From positions 39,351-103,350 of the forward strand of contig CAUYLG010009076.1 in NCBI GenBank assembly GCA_963573385.1: 64,000 bases of DNA, given 5' to 3'. Below the pieces are notes generated by a model. The model made no database searches, was not told the DNA's origin, and saw only the letters and a program-made list of their open reading frames with translations. This document shows, in pieces, positions 23,291 to 36,110 of this stretch; position 1 is the stretch's first letter; every line of letters begins with the position of its first letter. Origin of the DNA: Cacajao melanocephalus. Taxonomy: Eukaryota; Chordata; Mammalia; Primates; Pitheciidae. The position numbers and the translations under genes were made by a program.

Positions 23291-24504
23291 GCTCTCCCCT
23301 CGAAGGCACTGCTCTCCATCTTGACCATTGTTTCGTGGGCTGTAATTAATACTCAGCCCTATTTTTCTGCCACTTCCGGTCCAGTTCCCAGGCCGATGTA
23401 ATGCAGGAAGGCCAAAGGACAAATATGGGCTTTGGTACCCACGTCTATACTTCCCAGTCTTCCAGACTCCAACCCCCTCCTCCCACTCCCAGGGACTCTC
23501 CTCATTCTTCCAACTCTCTGGCCACAGCAAACCATCACACTCCTACTTCTCAGAACACTGCAGGAAAACCAAGCTCTGCTAGGCCCTCAGAAGCCTCCCT
23601 TTCTCCAGAAAGATCTTGCCACCTTAAACAAAACTGCTGCTTCCAACATTCTAAAAGTAAACTGGAACATGTGTCAGAAATACCTGGAGAGCTGAGTCCT
23701 ACCTCCAGCATAAATGGCAAGATCCCAGGTGAGGTCTAAGACTTTGTACTTCTATCAAACTCCAAGGTGACGGTGATACATAAGTGCGCCTAGGCTTACA
23801 TCATGCCCAGTTTGTGGGCTCTTAGACTTACTGCCCAGTATCTTAGGCCCTTAATCAGAGCAGACACTTCCCAGCCACCTCCACTGTCCCCAGTAAGACA
23901 CAGTAGCACTGTAGCAGACCTTGGGCCCAGCAGTGACAGATCTCGCGTGAGACTGTGCCCTCATGTGCAGCCCTGGCCTGCTGCAGACATTTGTCCAATG
24001 TGATTAAAACTCAAATATGAAATGCTTCAGGGGCCAGAAGACTGGGAGAGCTAAGACTCGACTTGCAGAATAGCATGCATTTTGTGTAACAAGCCTAGAT
24101 GGAATAGGGTGTGGCAGTCAGCTGTTTCTCATTCAGGGATCAGCAGGGCCCAAGGAATGGGAAGCTAAGAACAGCGCTGCCCAGTTAGGCCCCTGTAATG
24201 GGAACCTGGTGGGCACATCAGGCTTGCCACAGAGGGGCAGGGAGAGATGAGGAGGGGGACCCAAAGGGCACTGACTTTGGGGACATCAGCTTTGCCGAGC
24301 AAATATCCTGATGCTAAGTGAAAAGAATAACTCGGGATATCTAGTTCTGCTATGACTAATTTGAATCCTGGGATTTGGCAGAAACTCAGCTATACCAAAC
24401 AAAGGGCTAGAGGGGCTCACTCTGACTGCCATGTTTCTCTGATGAGGTGTTTCTGAGAGAGTGCTCAGAGAGCCAAGGGGCATCAGCATTTCCTGAGCAC
24501 AAAG
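23291..24504. other. Unclassified unique sequence
   Basis: Pyrimidine-rich patch at 23455-23520. A 112-codon sense frame at 23401-23739 is rich in Ser, Pro and Thr, has no recognisable domain and overlaps an 87-codon frame. I treat it as chance. Confidence 0.4.
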
Positions 24505-24625
24505 TGAACATGCAGATTCCCAGGCCCTGACAGGTCTTCAGAGTCAGAATCTCTGGGGGTAGCCTTGGGCCTAGCCTGGGACTCTGCACGCTACAAAATC
24601 TCCCTGAACGATGGTTATGTTCACT
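24505..24625. mobile_element. MER5-type DNA transposon fragment
   Basis: 'acatgcagattcccaggccc' then 'gagtcagaatctctgggggt' and 'gggactctgcac' match the middle of MER5A or a close hAT-Charlie relative. Confidence 0.6.
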
Positions 24626-25149
24626 GATGCTTGACCAGTGTAACAGTGACTTGAATGTGACCTGTGCTGGAAGCCTACGCTCTTTCCAACTCCTTTTTCA
24701 AATTTATAAATGATCTCTAGTGTCACTGGATGGGCCTGGCAGTCAAAAACCATAAAGAAGGGCCCCTTCCTGTCTACTGTATCCAAAGACCACCTGTTCT
24801 CCAGAGCCAAGGGAGGCATGTTGCTTCTCATTCTTAGCATTTTAAAAATCAACCTACTTAATGATCAACAAATACTTATTGAATAACAATTTTGTGTTTA
24901 TCAGCCTATCAGGAGAATACAAAGATTATGAGCCATAATCCTTGACAGGAAGAGTGAAAATACAGTGGGATAAACACAACTCCGTCCCACACAAGGTCAA
25001 GGACACCCTGAGGCAGAATGCACAGCAAGTGAATGGGAGGGCAGGTTGCACAGGGAAGAGGGGGCATTTATAATCTGTTCCAATCGGTGCCACAATCACC
25101 TGAATAATATTTATTTTATTGCAAGAAGTCTATATGCTTTGTGTAACCC
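24626..25149. other. Unclassified sequence with an L2-like shard
   Basis: At about 24855-24960 'gatcaacaaatacttattga' and nearby words recall the L2 3' end in antisense. Otherwise unique. Confidence 0.4.
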
Positions 25150-25365
25150 AATAGTAACAATAACCTTCATTTATAGAATACATATAAGGCACCAGACATG
25201 AAGAGTGTTCTTCACCTTACATTACCTCACTCACTCCTCTCCATAATCTGAGGAGATAAGTACAATAATTTTTTAATTATAAATGAGGATTCTGAGTCTT
25301 TTGGCTATTAACTATTTGTCCAAGTTCACACAGATAATAAGAGATGGAGTTAGAACACAGTATTT
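25150..25365 (-). mobile_element. MIR SINE, antisense
   Basis: 'aaggcaccagacatgaagag', 'tacattacctcactcactcc', 'ctgaggagataagtacaata' and 'tttgtccaagttcacacaga' then 'agatggagttagaacacag' follow reverse-complement MIR order across nearly the whole element. Confidence 0.75.
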
Positions 25366-26479
25366 TCGCTGTTAGTCTTATGTTTGAAAATCAAGAATAT
25401 CTGGGTCTAATGCAATTAAATGTCAAAACTTGGCAAGATAATTGAAAGGCATAATGGTGCACCAACGGACGAAAAGGTCAGCGATGTTTTCAAAAGTTGG
25501 GAATAAACTTGATGGAAGAGATGGATCTTTGGAGGGGAAATTCTGACGCTTGCTGACCAAAGATACCCCTTAATCACATGTCTTCTTTCATATAGGAGAG
25601 AGGTAGAAAGACCTCTGGGAATCTCTGTGGAAAAGATTACGTCTAAAATAATCCATGAAAACAAGTCAGATTGAGCTCACTGTCCACGCTACACGACTCC
25701 ATGTCAGTTAAAGCTGACATAAGAACAGTTCATCATTGGCAATGTTCACAAACAGGCCTCTACTGGATTTACAAAATTTACAACTGGGCTTATTTGTCCT
25801 TTTTTAAAAAAAAAGAGGGCTGGGAATAAAAACAGAAAAGAAAAGACAGCTCTATACAAGGCCTTAAGCACTCTGGAAAGTCACTGAGCAGAAAATTGAA
25901 TTTAAGTTCCTCCAAATGATACCTATTCCCCATCCTCCCAAAGCTTTGTGGAATGATCCACTCCCACTATAGGGAAGTCAAGAAACCAAGGAAACACTTC
26001 AAACTGGAGAAAACACAATGTACTGTTTTGTGAATCCAGACTTTTGGAATCAATTCAAATTCTCAATGTATAGGGTTTCTACCCCTCCCCTCCCCCAAAT
26101 AGTACACAGTAACCTTCAGTCTTCTTGCAACAGAATGTTTAAAACTTGTGTGTGGTTTTCCTGTATTCACTGTTTACAGAGGATGAGAATAAAATTGTAT
26201 TCTGGCCAAGGAAGCAGAACAGTATCCCTAGTAAGTCTGCTCTCTGAGAGCTGTCCCACCCAGCTCCCATCTGATCAAATCCCAAAAGTTTGCACTGCAC
26301 AATCAAATAAGCAGAAACACCCTTCGTATAGGCAAAGAAGAGATGGGAAACTCTTCAGTGCAATTAGAGGAGTTCCAAACATCTCTCCTACACATCTTCT
26401 CTTAGCCTGAAATTCTCCCCTTAGAGATGCCACCAATATTTTATAATAAAAGATGTATAAAATTGCAATCTGGAAAGAG
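25366..26479. other. Unclassified unique sequence
   Basis: No repeat recognised. A 130-codon sense frame at 26018-26410 has no known domain and no supporting context. Confidence 0.4.
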
Positions 26480-26700
26480 CCTTTGAGATCTTCTAGGCCA
26501 GTCCTCAAATTGTATGGTTGAGTAAAATACCACCTTACATAAGGTCCCTGTTTTCCATAAGAATTTAATTTTTAAACACAGCAGCACTTCCCAAAGAGAA
26601 TATGTTCTGTAAAATTCTGGTCCTTTCTGACTTTGGGTCCAAATAAATGTCCCGTGGTCAAATTAGTTTGGAAAATGCTGTGTGGATTACATCACCTCCC
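26480..26700. repeat. Unassigned old interspersed repeat, probable
   Basis: 'gagatcttctaggccagtcc' and 'cagcacttcccaaagagaat' resemble phrases seen in several ancient mammalian repeats. Similar opening wording occurs near 40575 and 46640. I cannot assign a family. Confidence 0.3.
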
Positions 26701-27858
26701 CTCTTCTCCTTTTTGTGGATTCTCAGTGAAGATTAGTACTCTATAAAGATTCCAATAAGTTCTATCATCAAGAACCCAATTATTCAGTTTTTTCCCCAAA
26801 CTTATTTAGCTAAATTTTTTACAATATAATTTTTACCAACATGCAGAAGAATGAGTGCCCCTGTGTAAGCCATGTGTAAAATATGACATTATATCACAGT
26901 GTGTTCTCTTCTTTCTGAGAAAAGAAAACCTCAAGGGTAATATGTTATATTGATTCACATTAAGTTATTTAGAACTCATCAAGTCTCACTTTCCCCCTGA
27001 CAAGAAGGGTTAGGAAATGGTAAATAATTTGGATACGTAGAAGGATCTGAGAAATGGAAAAATAAACTTTGACAACAATTTGGCCTTGAGCATGGCCAAA
27101 TTTTTGGGACTGCGCCATGTCAAAGAGATTGAAGACAAAGACTCAGTCAACTGACCACTTTGCCCCTCTGTTGTAGAATTTCATCCTGATTTGATTTTTA
27201 GAACTCTGTTTGCCCCAGACCACTACTTTCTACTACAAGCTTCCTTCCTCATATTTTTATGCGCAAAATAGCAGACACACAGTAGGTGCCTAATGATGAG
27301 TTGAGATTAAAAATGCCATGTCATAAAAACAGAACTGATCATGGTTAGAGTTCTTTTAGCAAGATGGAAATCAGGATATAACTAGACTCAGGATCTCATT
27401 TTACTAATTTTTATTCCTCTTAAGCAGTTTATTTTTTAAAAAAAAATTAAATGTTTTCAGTTGTTCAGTTGACTTAAGTTTAAATAAACTGTTTAGATAC
27501 ACTTTATCAGCAAAATGTAGTCTGATCAATAGAATTATACTTGACCAAAAAAATTTATCCACAGTCATCCATGCAATAGAGCAGATCAACAACATGTAAA
27601 CGATGTTCTGAGGTTGCAATCTTGAGAAATGAGAAGGTGCACCAACAACCAAGTTTATAATAAGATCTTAAAGTCTTATCTACAGATTCAGAAAACTCAC
27701 ATGGACCCAAACAGGCCTTAGAGTGGGAACCATTTCTCTTCACTCTCTAAGTCTCTCCCACAATTAAATGGAGATTGGCTTTAGGGAGTTGAGAAAGAAA
27801 CTTTCACTATGTTTCACTCTTTTCCACTTATCTGGTAGATGTAACCAGAAAAATGTCT
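26701..27858. other. Unclassified AT-rich sequence
   Basis: No gene recognised. A short L2-like 3' end ('gcagacacacagtaggtgcc') lies near 27270-27305. Confidence 0.4.
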
Positions 27859-28227
27859 TGTTTTAGCATGAGCTACCTAAAAAAAATACCACAGACTGGG
27901 TGACTAAAACAACAGAAATCTATTTCTCCCAGTTTTAGAGGCCGGAACATCCAAGATCAAGATTATAGCAGGGTGTAGTTTCTGATGAGGGCTCTTTTCC
28001 TAGCTTGTAGACATCTCCTTCTCCCTGTGTCTTCACATGATAGAAAGAAAGCAAATGAGCTCTGCAGTGTCTCTTCTAATAAATACACTAATCCTATCAG
28101 CTCAGGGGTCCACCCTTATAACTTCACTTAACCACAATTTCTTTTTCACTCAGAATACAGTCACAATGGGGGTTAGGGCTTCAATGTATGCATCTGGGTG
28201 GAACGGAACACAATTTCCTCCATAGCA
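27859..28227 (-). mobile_element. ERVL-MaLR LTR (MST/MLT1A type), antisense
   Basis: Read in reverse complement this is a MaLR LTR. Plus-strand marks are 'ataccacagactgggtgact', 'aacagaaatctatttctccc', 'ggaacatccaagatcaagat', 'ccctgtgtcttcacatgata' and the LTR start complement 'cctccatagca' at 28217-28227. Flanks TGTCT (27854-27858) and GGTCT (28228-28232) match 4 of 5 bases, a plausible eroded target-site duplication. No internal viral sequence adjoins it, so it is a solitary LTR. Confidence 0.75.
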
Positions 28228-29339
28228 GGTCTGTAGATGCAGAGCACAAGTCAGCGGAAGCTTCCTCTCTTTTTCTCTCTCCTTCCATGCATCCACCCCC
28301 TTTCGGTCCAACCCTTCATATTTTACAGGATAGGAAAAACAGTCAGTGTTCAAGAAATAATTTTCAAAATAATTTAAAACAGATTGGAATAGATCAAAAG
28401 GATCTTATTCCCTCAGCTGCCCCTGAAATCACCATATTCAAAGATACACCAAGTTCAATAGTATCTGAATTTTCATCTACTACATTGGATGATGACTGAT
28501 GCGTCGTTCAAGAACCATTGCCAGAGCTGTCAAGTCAGCACATGTGGCAGCTCATAGATCCTGAGTCCCTTTGTTTTCATTTCCATGTGACAAGGCCATG
28601 GATAACCTGTTCCACTACATTTCAACATAACGGAACTTCCTAACTGGAGGTCCCTGGGGCCCTGTTGAGAACAATCAGCTACATAAATTAGAGACCACTG
28701 TGCTGGTCTCTTTTTTAAAAACCAGTGACTTGAAGACAACAAAGGGACATTTCAATCATAGTTTGAACAATGGCAATATTAAGTGCATAGTGTCACGAGA
28801 AGAACACTTTGAGAAGTGAATACACTTCTGCGAACATATACTAAGGTCAAGTTTGTGTTTTGAAAAGCTATTCTCTTAATCTCTCTTGCTTTGGAGAGCA
28901 GTGTGCCCACCCTTCTTAATTTCAGGTCATCAGTAAAAGGTTCTGAGTATGACTAGGTTTGAATAGGCACTGTCTTGCTATTTTGCTTTTTTTACTTTTC
29001 TTCATTTCCCACCTAGGGAACTACAGGGAAAGCGTGTGTACCCGTGGCAGAGCTGGCTGAAGGCGTAACAGGATTAAAAATGTAGCACGTGCAGAGTGTA
29101 TACAATGCTAAACCTGTGTCATTTTCAGAGACTATATTTTGATTATAATGCTTTGTTCTCCTAATGTTTCTATAAATTATGCAGTTGCTCTTTGTGGTAT
29201 GAACTCCTTACCCAGGAAGAATAAAGTTTGTTAAGTCTTGCTGAAAATGTTAGCCCTCTATGGTTTGATTGGTAAGGCTAAGGCCCAATATACCTGCATC
29301 TTCCTAAATCCTACCATAGGGCCAAATTACAAAAGACTC
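28228..29339. other. Unclassified unique sequence
   Basis: No repeat recognised. A 103-codon frame at 28188-28499 begins in the LTR and has no known domain. Confidence 0.4.
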
Positions 29340-29693
29340 TCAATGATATCCATTCGATAGTGAAGATTTATATGCTGAAATGAAGAAATGAGCGAATGAG
29401 CTATCATGGGGGCTGTCTGATAGCTCAACATTCAGAACCAACCTATTCCAAAGTCTGAGAACAACAATTAATATAATTCCTATTAGGAAATTTAAAGCAA
29501 AGAGAATGAACTGAATAACATAGCGTGTCGCTAATGACACGTCTATGGTCAATTCCAGTCTAGTGAGGAAGACGATGTAGTTAGAATCCAACTGTCTCAT
29601 CATCTTCACAAGGTTTTGTTTTGATTTGCTTATTTTTCTTTCAGAAACTATACTGGGAAGTTCCTTAATTAGAAGCTCCCTGATTGCCCACAA
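29340..29693 (-). other. 117-codon open frame with one hydrophobic segment, doubtful
   Basis: An antisense ATG frame of 117 codons with a stop at its end. Residues about 59-80 form a continuous hydrophobic stretch (many Ile, Leu, Phe, Val) that would suit a membrane span. The N-terminal part is charged (Lys/Arg/Glu). I recognise no family. AT-rich DNA often yields hydrophobic chance frames, and no promoter, exon signals or neighbours support a gene. Confidence 0.12.
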
Positions 29694-30811
29694 AAGAATC
29701 TAGGAGAACACTTTCTTTTTTTACAAGTTTCTTTTCTTTAAAAAGAAAAAGACATTTGTCATCAAATAGAACATGTCATCACCACCAGTGAGCCCTATGC
29801 TTATGATACCACACTGATTGCATCATGAACTGAGGTCCTTCAGTAAGCATTTCTGGGACCAATGAAGCGAGGGAGAGAAGCTCGCCCATGGCATTCTTAG
29901 CCTGCATTGGATATAAAGAAAGCTCAAGAAACTGTAGTTTCCCTCTGTGGCCCTTTTGTGGGCCCAAAGCAGCTATTAGGGATCCTTGGTGTTCCTGGAT
30001 TATGTACTAAACAAACCAATGTTTGAACCACAGAAGGGCCAGGCTGAGGCTGGTCTGGTCTGCAGGGGCCTCCTTTGTTTGGGGGTTGGAATCATTCCTT
30101 GGTTCCTTTTCACTACTCCTCCCCACCCCCAGCTCCTTCCCCTCTTCCAATTCATTCTTTAAGAATTTATCCTGCTGCTTCTTTAACTCAGCATGTGTCT
30201 GGGCAGATGTCCAAGAACGCTCCCTTCAACAACGACAACAACAGGAACAGGAAAAAAATCCTCTGCTTCAATTCAGTCTTCCCTGCTCTTGCTAGCTCTC
30301 CTGTCTCTCTCCTGGCTTTTAGCAGCTCATGACTGATAATGCCCCCAACTCCCTCACCCTGGGACTCCACATGCCTTTCTACTGAACAACACCTTCTCTG
30401 TGAGGCGACCTGGGAGCCCAGCCACTGGGCCCTGGAACCCCCTTGGGGTCTTTTGAGAGAGAAAAAAAGAAAGGCCAAAAAGGGGCCCTAGAAGGGGGCA
30501 GACCAAACAGGTACAAAGCAACCAAAGAGCTGAATGCAATGAGCTTTTGTGCGAGAGCCAGTGACTGGGGGAGCTAGAGAGAAGCAGGGGAGGAGGAAAA
30601 AAAGGGTGAGGGGACAAGAGGGTCTTTCCATACCTCTTTGTCACCCTTTTCTCTGCCCCAGTGAGAATGGCAACCATAGTGAGCCTCCAAAGGACCAAGT
30701 ATATTTTGAACCAATGAAAATCATTATACCAGAACTTTCCTTTGAACTCTATTGGCCTCTGTTGACTTGCCTTGAGAGACAACATCACATTTTCAATCAT
30801 ATTTAGTTACA
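29694..30811. other. Unclassified unique sequence
   Basis: Unique sequence with a purine-rich patch at 30570-30625. A 148-codon antisense frame at 30354-30800 overlaps others and has no known domain. Confidence 0.4.
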
Positions 30812-31060
30812 AAAAGATTCATCTAATATTTATTGAGCACCTACTAAATTCTAGATATTACACAAGTTGTTTGCTTATACATTTATCTCTTGAAACATCA
30901 AGGTACTAGTCACTCTTTATTAGCAGATGAGAAAACCGAGGTGTAGAGAGACTAGTTCCCTTATCCTGTATCACACAGTTAGTAAGTGACAGTGTTGGGA
31001 GTTGAACTCAGGTCTTGTAATACCAATGGCCATACTTATTCTGCACTACTCTGCTGCTAC
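30812..31060 (-). mobile_element. MIR SINE, antisense, near complete
   Basis: 'aatatttattgagcacctac' opens the reversed element. It continues 'agatgagaaaaccgaggtgt', 'cagttagtaagtgacagtgt' and 'gttgaactcaggtctt', and ends near 'actactctgctgc'. About 250 bp, the best preserved MIR in the window. Confidence 0.85.
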
Positions 31061-32299
31061 AGTAAACTTTGAGAAATAAAATGATTGAATGAAGAGCTCC
31101 TGGCAAAGACAAGAACATTATTATTATTTCTAGTATTTTTATTTGTACTACCCCTATTTCTGCATCAAGAAATCTGCATCGTCTATTACATTATTTTTCT
31201 CCTTTCTCATGCTAATTATCTTGGAATAAAAAGGTCAGATGAATATTGCCCCAAAGTTGATAAATCATATTATCTAAGTTTACTTTATAAATGTTTTCTT
31301 GGATATCCAATTTAATATTATATCTTCTATATTTCAAGAGGGGCAGTTTGAAGGCCTTTGTCTTTTTTAAAACTGGACTTAAAAATTGTTGTCTACCATA
31401 TAAAAGACAATTCTTTTTTAAAGGTACTTTCAGAAAAATTCTGTGCCTTTTTCATTGGATGAATAATATTCTGATACTTTCAGGTAAACCTGTGTTCTTG
31501 GTTAAACAAAACTGTCATATAAGATGGGTCCCTTTTCCTTCTGGCTTCCAGCAAACACAGCCCAAATCAGTTCCCAGTATAAAAGATCAGAGCCTTGAAG
31601 GAGCCAGGCAGCTCCCAATCCTTTTAGATAATCTCTGCTTTGCTTTCTCCCTAATTGACGATTTTTTATTATACTTGTAAACCTCTGACATTCCTTTGGA
31701 AACAGGCAAGACATAACTCCAAGATCCATCCCAGTCTAACTCCAAGTCTGGCACTATAACTTAAACACTTACCTTAATGCCCCCAAGGGGGGACACAGTA
31801 GAGTAAGATAAAGCAAGTTCCAGAGCAGAAGTGAAAAAAGTAACTCTATCCGTTTAAGTGAACAACGTGCAGCAGAATCTGCACTCTGCTCTACTGGGAG
31901 CAGAGATGGGAAGCAGCTATCTCAAGAAAGAGCAAGAGAGGAGCAGTCGCCATGGCTGTAGCAAGACCAAGACTCTCATTGCTCCTTTATCTTCATGCTT
32001 TGAGATTTCCCTCCTTTACCTACTTTCTGTAATGACCCAGTCCCTTTCTTCATCTGCTTCCCTAGGCATTCACCACTTCCTTCCTATTGCCCTCTTCCCA
32101 CTGCCTTCTTTTTTCCAATTGCTTTAAAAGGGCAATTCCCTGGGGAAAAGAAAAAGAGGAGACAGCCAAAAAGTTATAACTTGTCATTTAGAAAATTATT
32201 CTGCTACTGTTGAATATTAATGGATCTTATAGAAGAAAAGATACACACCTATGGCAATGTTATGTTACACCCTCAGAAATATAGAAGAGCAATCAGGCA
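31061..32299. other. Unclassified unique sequence
   Basis: AT-rich sequence with no repeat recognised. A 129-codon sense frame at 31291-31680 shows no known domain. Confidence 0.4.
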
Positions 32300-32620
32300 T
32301 CAGCAAATACTTTTGTAGCATCTACTTTATGCAAGAACTGAGTTAGTGAGGTGACAGTGTTAAAATTATCAATAAATTTTCATATGAGATTTACACATAT
32401 GCCACATTCAGTAACTATAAAAGTGAATCATACAAAACCCTACATACATCCCATGTTAAATGCAGTAAATGAGCAGGTACCAGGATAGAGTACTAGAGAG
32501 TAGATGGGCACCACCAAGCTCTCATAGGCAGGGTGCACTGTGAGGTGGGTTCAAGGAAGGGCAGCTTGAGATGAGCTTTGAAGGATGCTTGAACTTTGCA
32601 GAGAAGCAGCAGAAAAGAGC
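32300..32620 (-). mobile_element. LINE-2 (L2) fragments, antisense
   Basis: 'cagcaaatacttttgtagca' 'tctactttatgcaagaact' near 32300-32345 and 'gagatgagctttgaaggatg' near 32568-32590 match separated L2 3' phrases in antisense. Diverged. Confidence 0.4.
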
Positions 32621-33636
32621 TGCAGCCTTAAGATTTATGCTCCTGCCCTACCCCCACTACCCCCACCAAACACAGACACACACACAGAGGCGTGTCCGTG
32701 CACAGTCAGCCACTTCTCAAGTCAAGGTAACTCGTCTTAAAATTCAGGCAGGGGTGAAAAGAAGTTTGAATGGAGGTTGGGGTGAGAGTGAGTAATGCCA
32801 CCTGTCAGGACACTGAAGAGTCATCCTCACAGCCACCTGGGATTATTGCCATGGTTGGTATGAAGCCAAAGTGCTCATTCATGAAGGATTTATCAACTAT
32901 TGTCTTCTCTTAAATTCAACTAATCCCGTAACCAAATGGTTTTAACCTCACTGCTCACCTCAACAACTTACCACAACTAAGCAGAACAATGAGAGTTGGA
33001 ATGAGAGGAGTAAAATCATTTCTTATTTGTTAATCAAGGGGACTGATCTCATAGATCTTTAGCTCTCATATATATGTCATCTCCCTTTCTATTGCTTTGC
33101 CCACTTTAGCTAATAATTTTTTTGTTGCACAAAAGCTCCTGGTCTCATAAACAAAGGGTGGATGCTCTGTATCAAAGTTTGAACTTCCTTGACCTGAGCA
33201 TGAGTCCTGTTCTAGAATATCTTCCTCTCAGTATGTGGTACCTAAGTCCCTGAGTCGGCAGCTCATGAGCCTGCTTGGATGTGAGTCTTCATCACAGAAC
33301 AAGTGTTTTCAGCATCAAATAATAGAGCTAGGCATAAGAAATAAATGCCACCGATTTTGCTTTCTGAAAATATAATTGCTTATTGTTAGAGCAGGGAGGG
33401 AGAAACTATCATTGGTTTATGTTTCATTTGGTATTCATGGATCTTATTCATTAGTATCACCTGTAAAAAAAAAAACCCAAGGATATCTATTTCTTTTTAT
33501 TCTGTTAAATGCTAATAGATTCCAAGCAACCAGTATCCACTGTAAGATTTTGACTCTGCTGTGTATTTTGTATAGGCAGTAGTCTATTTTAATTAATAAA
33601 TTATGAAGAGCTAGGCAAAGATAAATCCTCTCTTAT
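32621..33636. other. Unclassified unique sequence
   Basis: No repeat recognised apart from a short (CA)n patch near 32668-32687. Confidence 0.4.
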
Positions 33637-33930
33637 TATTTTTTTTTTGAGACAAAGTCTCACTCTGTTGCCCAGGCTGCAATACAGTGGCACAATCTTA
33701 GCTCACTGCAACCTCCGCCTCCTGAGTTCAAGTGATTCTCTAGCTTCAACCTCCCAAGTAGCTGAGATTACAGGCAAGTGCCACCATACCCAGCTAATTT
33801 TTGGATTTTTTGTAGAGATGGGGTTACACCATGTTGGCCTGGCTGGTCTTGAACTTCTGACCTCAGGTGATCCACCCACCTTGGCCTCCCAAAGTACTGG
33901 AATTACAGTAGTGAGCCACCACGCCCGGCC
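33637..33930 (-). mobile_element. Alu, antisense, with target-site duplication
   Basis: T-run, then 'gagacaaagtctcactctgt', 'ctcactgcaacctccgcctc', 'gctgagattacaggcaagtg' and the 5' end 'gagccaccacgcccggcc'. Flanks at 33624-33636 and 33931-33943 match at 12 of 13 bases, so the insertion boundaries are clear. Confidence 0.95.
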
Positions 33931-33943
33931 AATTCTCTCTTAT

Positions 33944-35094
33944 GTCTATACTCCATTGAAATCAACTGTAGTTGGTGACTTTCAAACTGCATGTATATGT
34001 GTACTAGTGGGGAGGAGAGATTGGGGGCACCTCATTCAGAGGCCCAGGTTTTCAATGGGCCCAGCTACTGTCATATGCTACTTGTAAAAACTACAGCTTC
34101 TCCACGTAGCTGCCATAGGGAGCAAGTTTCAGTTCAGTATCCTTAGCGGAGGCTAATTGAAGAGTGAGACTAATTGGTGAGTAGGGCCAGCAGAATGGGC
34201 TGTAAAGAGTTGTGGGCTAGCTTCTAACCTAATCACCTATGCATCTTCTCCATGGCAGGTGGTTAATTTCTAAAGGAAATTTTGGGGTGAACAGCTAAAG
34301 AATTTAAATTCCCTTTACTCCATGACATTTTGATTGGAACTTTTTTGCTGGTCAGTGTTTAAGTGTCAACTATCAATAATTTTGGAAGGCAAATTTAAAT
34401 TGAATATTTATGTGCAAGACACTGCTAGATGGTATGAAAAATATAGACGGGGATAAAACATGGTCACTCTCAGAAACATTTAGCTTCCAAAATACTGCCT
34501 GGACTGCTGATGATGAAAGAGTTAGGGATAGACAGCACTGATCTTTAGTAACTTTCTTCTCACAATGGGGGTGCTTGGTCAAACTAAAGAGCTACAAATG
34601 AAGACAGCAAACTTTCTCCCTAAATCAGTCATGGAATTCATGTTCCAGGCTGGATTATTCCATTCTGCAGAACAGAAGTCACTGTTGTACAAATAAACAC
34701 AGTCACTCAATCGACAAATCCTATCTGAACACTAGCAGAAAATCAAATAAATGAAGGGCAAGACAAGTGAGGATTTAATCAGTAGAGAGGGACATCGTTT
34801 AAATAGTGGCCTCAGAGAACCCCGGCCCCTTCTGCCTTCCTGCTCCCGCAGCACCACACAAGAGGGGTGTGCTGTCACAGATGTGGGGTACAGCTCTTGA
34901 CCACAGGTGTTCCTAGAGAGGGACAGCACACAAGTCCCCAGGTACACCAAGGGGACCCAGGTCCTTGCTAAACAGCTCTGATTCTGAGGAAATTCTTTTT
35001 AACTCTCAACTGAAATCTGCTTATTTGTAGTTTCCACCCATGGTTCTTTCCTTCCCACTGCAATAACAGATATGAAGGAATCAGTCTACATTGA
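33944..35094. other. Unclassified sequence with an L2-like shard
   Basis: At about 34395-34495 'atttatgtgcaagacactgc' with following words resembles antisense L2. The rest is unique. Confidence 0.4.
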
Positions 35095-35250
35095 TACATT
35101 CAACTACAATACAAGCACTTAACACTCAGCCGTGTGTCAGGAATGGGGATAGGCAGGGGGATATAAAGTCTTTGAGAAACCAGTGAGAGAAGAAAGGTAC
35201 ATAAACGAGACAATGGAGTAGAATTAATACTCTGTTAGAAGGATGCCTAA
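35095..35250 (-). mobile_element. LINE-2 (L2) fragment, antisense
   Basis: 'caagcacttaacactcagcc' 'gtgtgtcaggaatggggata' matches the reversed L2 3' end ('gagcgcctactatgtgccagg ... ctggggata' order). Diverged. Confidence 0.45.
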
Positions 35251-35599
35251 AGAGGCATGGCTCCAGCCATTAGTGAGGTAGTAACCATTCTGCACAGAGA
35301 AGAACGTGCCATTTAAGTTTAGAACGTCTCTGGACAAGCCAATTGTGAAAGAGCATTGGAAGCAGAGGTAGTGCCCCACAAGGACGTATAGGAATACAGA
35401 AGGACAAAGAATGCCTGAGGAAATCCAGGAGACTGATGTGACCATAATGACAGATGCGAAAGGAAAGACACTACCACGAAGAGCCTCAATTCCGCCTTTC
35501 AGAGTGTGGATTTAGTTCTTTAGAGGACAGGGAGCCAGTAGGGCCTGTTAAGCAATGCCTTTGCTGGAAGGTGGGCAGAGGAGTTAATGTCCTGATCCC
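35251..35599. other. Unclassified unique sequence
   Basis: No repeat recognised; may include more decayed L2. Confidence 0.35.
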
Positions 35600-35715
35600 A
35601 TGTATGAAAAAGACTGTGGCACAAAGAGATTATGCCTAAGGCCACTCAGCAAGAGAGGTCTGGAACACAGGTCTTCCTACCCCCAACCCAGACTGTTTTC
35701 CACTAACCCATGCTG
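35600..35715 (-). mobile_element. MIR-like SINE fragment, antisense
   Basis: 'gactgtggcacaaagagatt' 'atgcctaaggccactcagca' 'aggtctggaacacaggtctt' follow the reverse-complement MIR 5' half. Confidence 0.6.
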
Positions 35716-35889
35716 TTTCTAGAGGCAATACATCTTTGTGAGAAGCAATATATTTCTTTGGATATCCTGTGGGGAGCAAGATCCTTACCTGCCAATAAGG
35801 AACTGTAATCCTCTTACTTCAATGAAAGGAAATGTTACTTTGATGGCTCCTAAGCTACCAAGTATACATTTCTATCAAGTCATTTACCA

Positions 35890-36110
35890 CAATGTCATGG
35901 TGACTCTTTATCCATCTTCCTTTTCCCACTAAATTGTGAGTTCCCCGAAATCAGAGAATACATCGTCCATCAGTCCATAAGACAAGTGTTAACTGAGCAA
36001 TTCCTATGTGCCAGGCACTGTGCTAGACACGGCGTATTCCACTATAATTGATCTAGACATGGTCTCTGCCCATTGTGGAATTGGAATCATTTCAATCCTG
36101 TATTCCCAGG
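35890..36110. mobile_element. Two opposed LINE-2 (L2) fragments
   Basis: At 35920-35965 'ccactaaattgtgagttccc' is the sense L2 3' region. From 35975 'caagtgttaactgagcaatt' and 'cctatgtgccaggcactgtg' are the L2 3' end in antisense. They meet tail to tail. Confidence 0.5.

Noticed and set aside
30354..30800. Antisense open frame of 148 codons
   Set aside because: Composition follows local pyrimidine/purine bias. No domain recognised and overlapping frames exist.
33647..34087. 146-codon sense frame
   Set aside because: Almost entirely antisense Alu (words like [17 protein letters not shown]), extended into flanking DNA.
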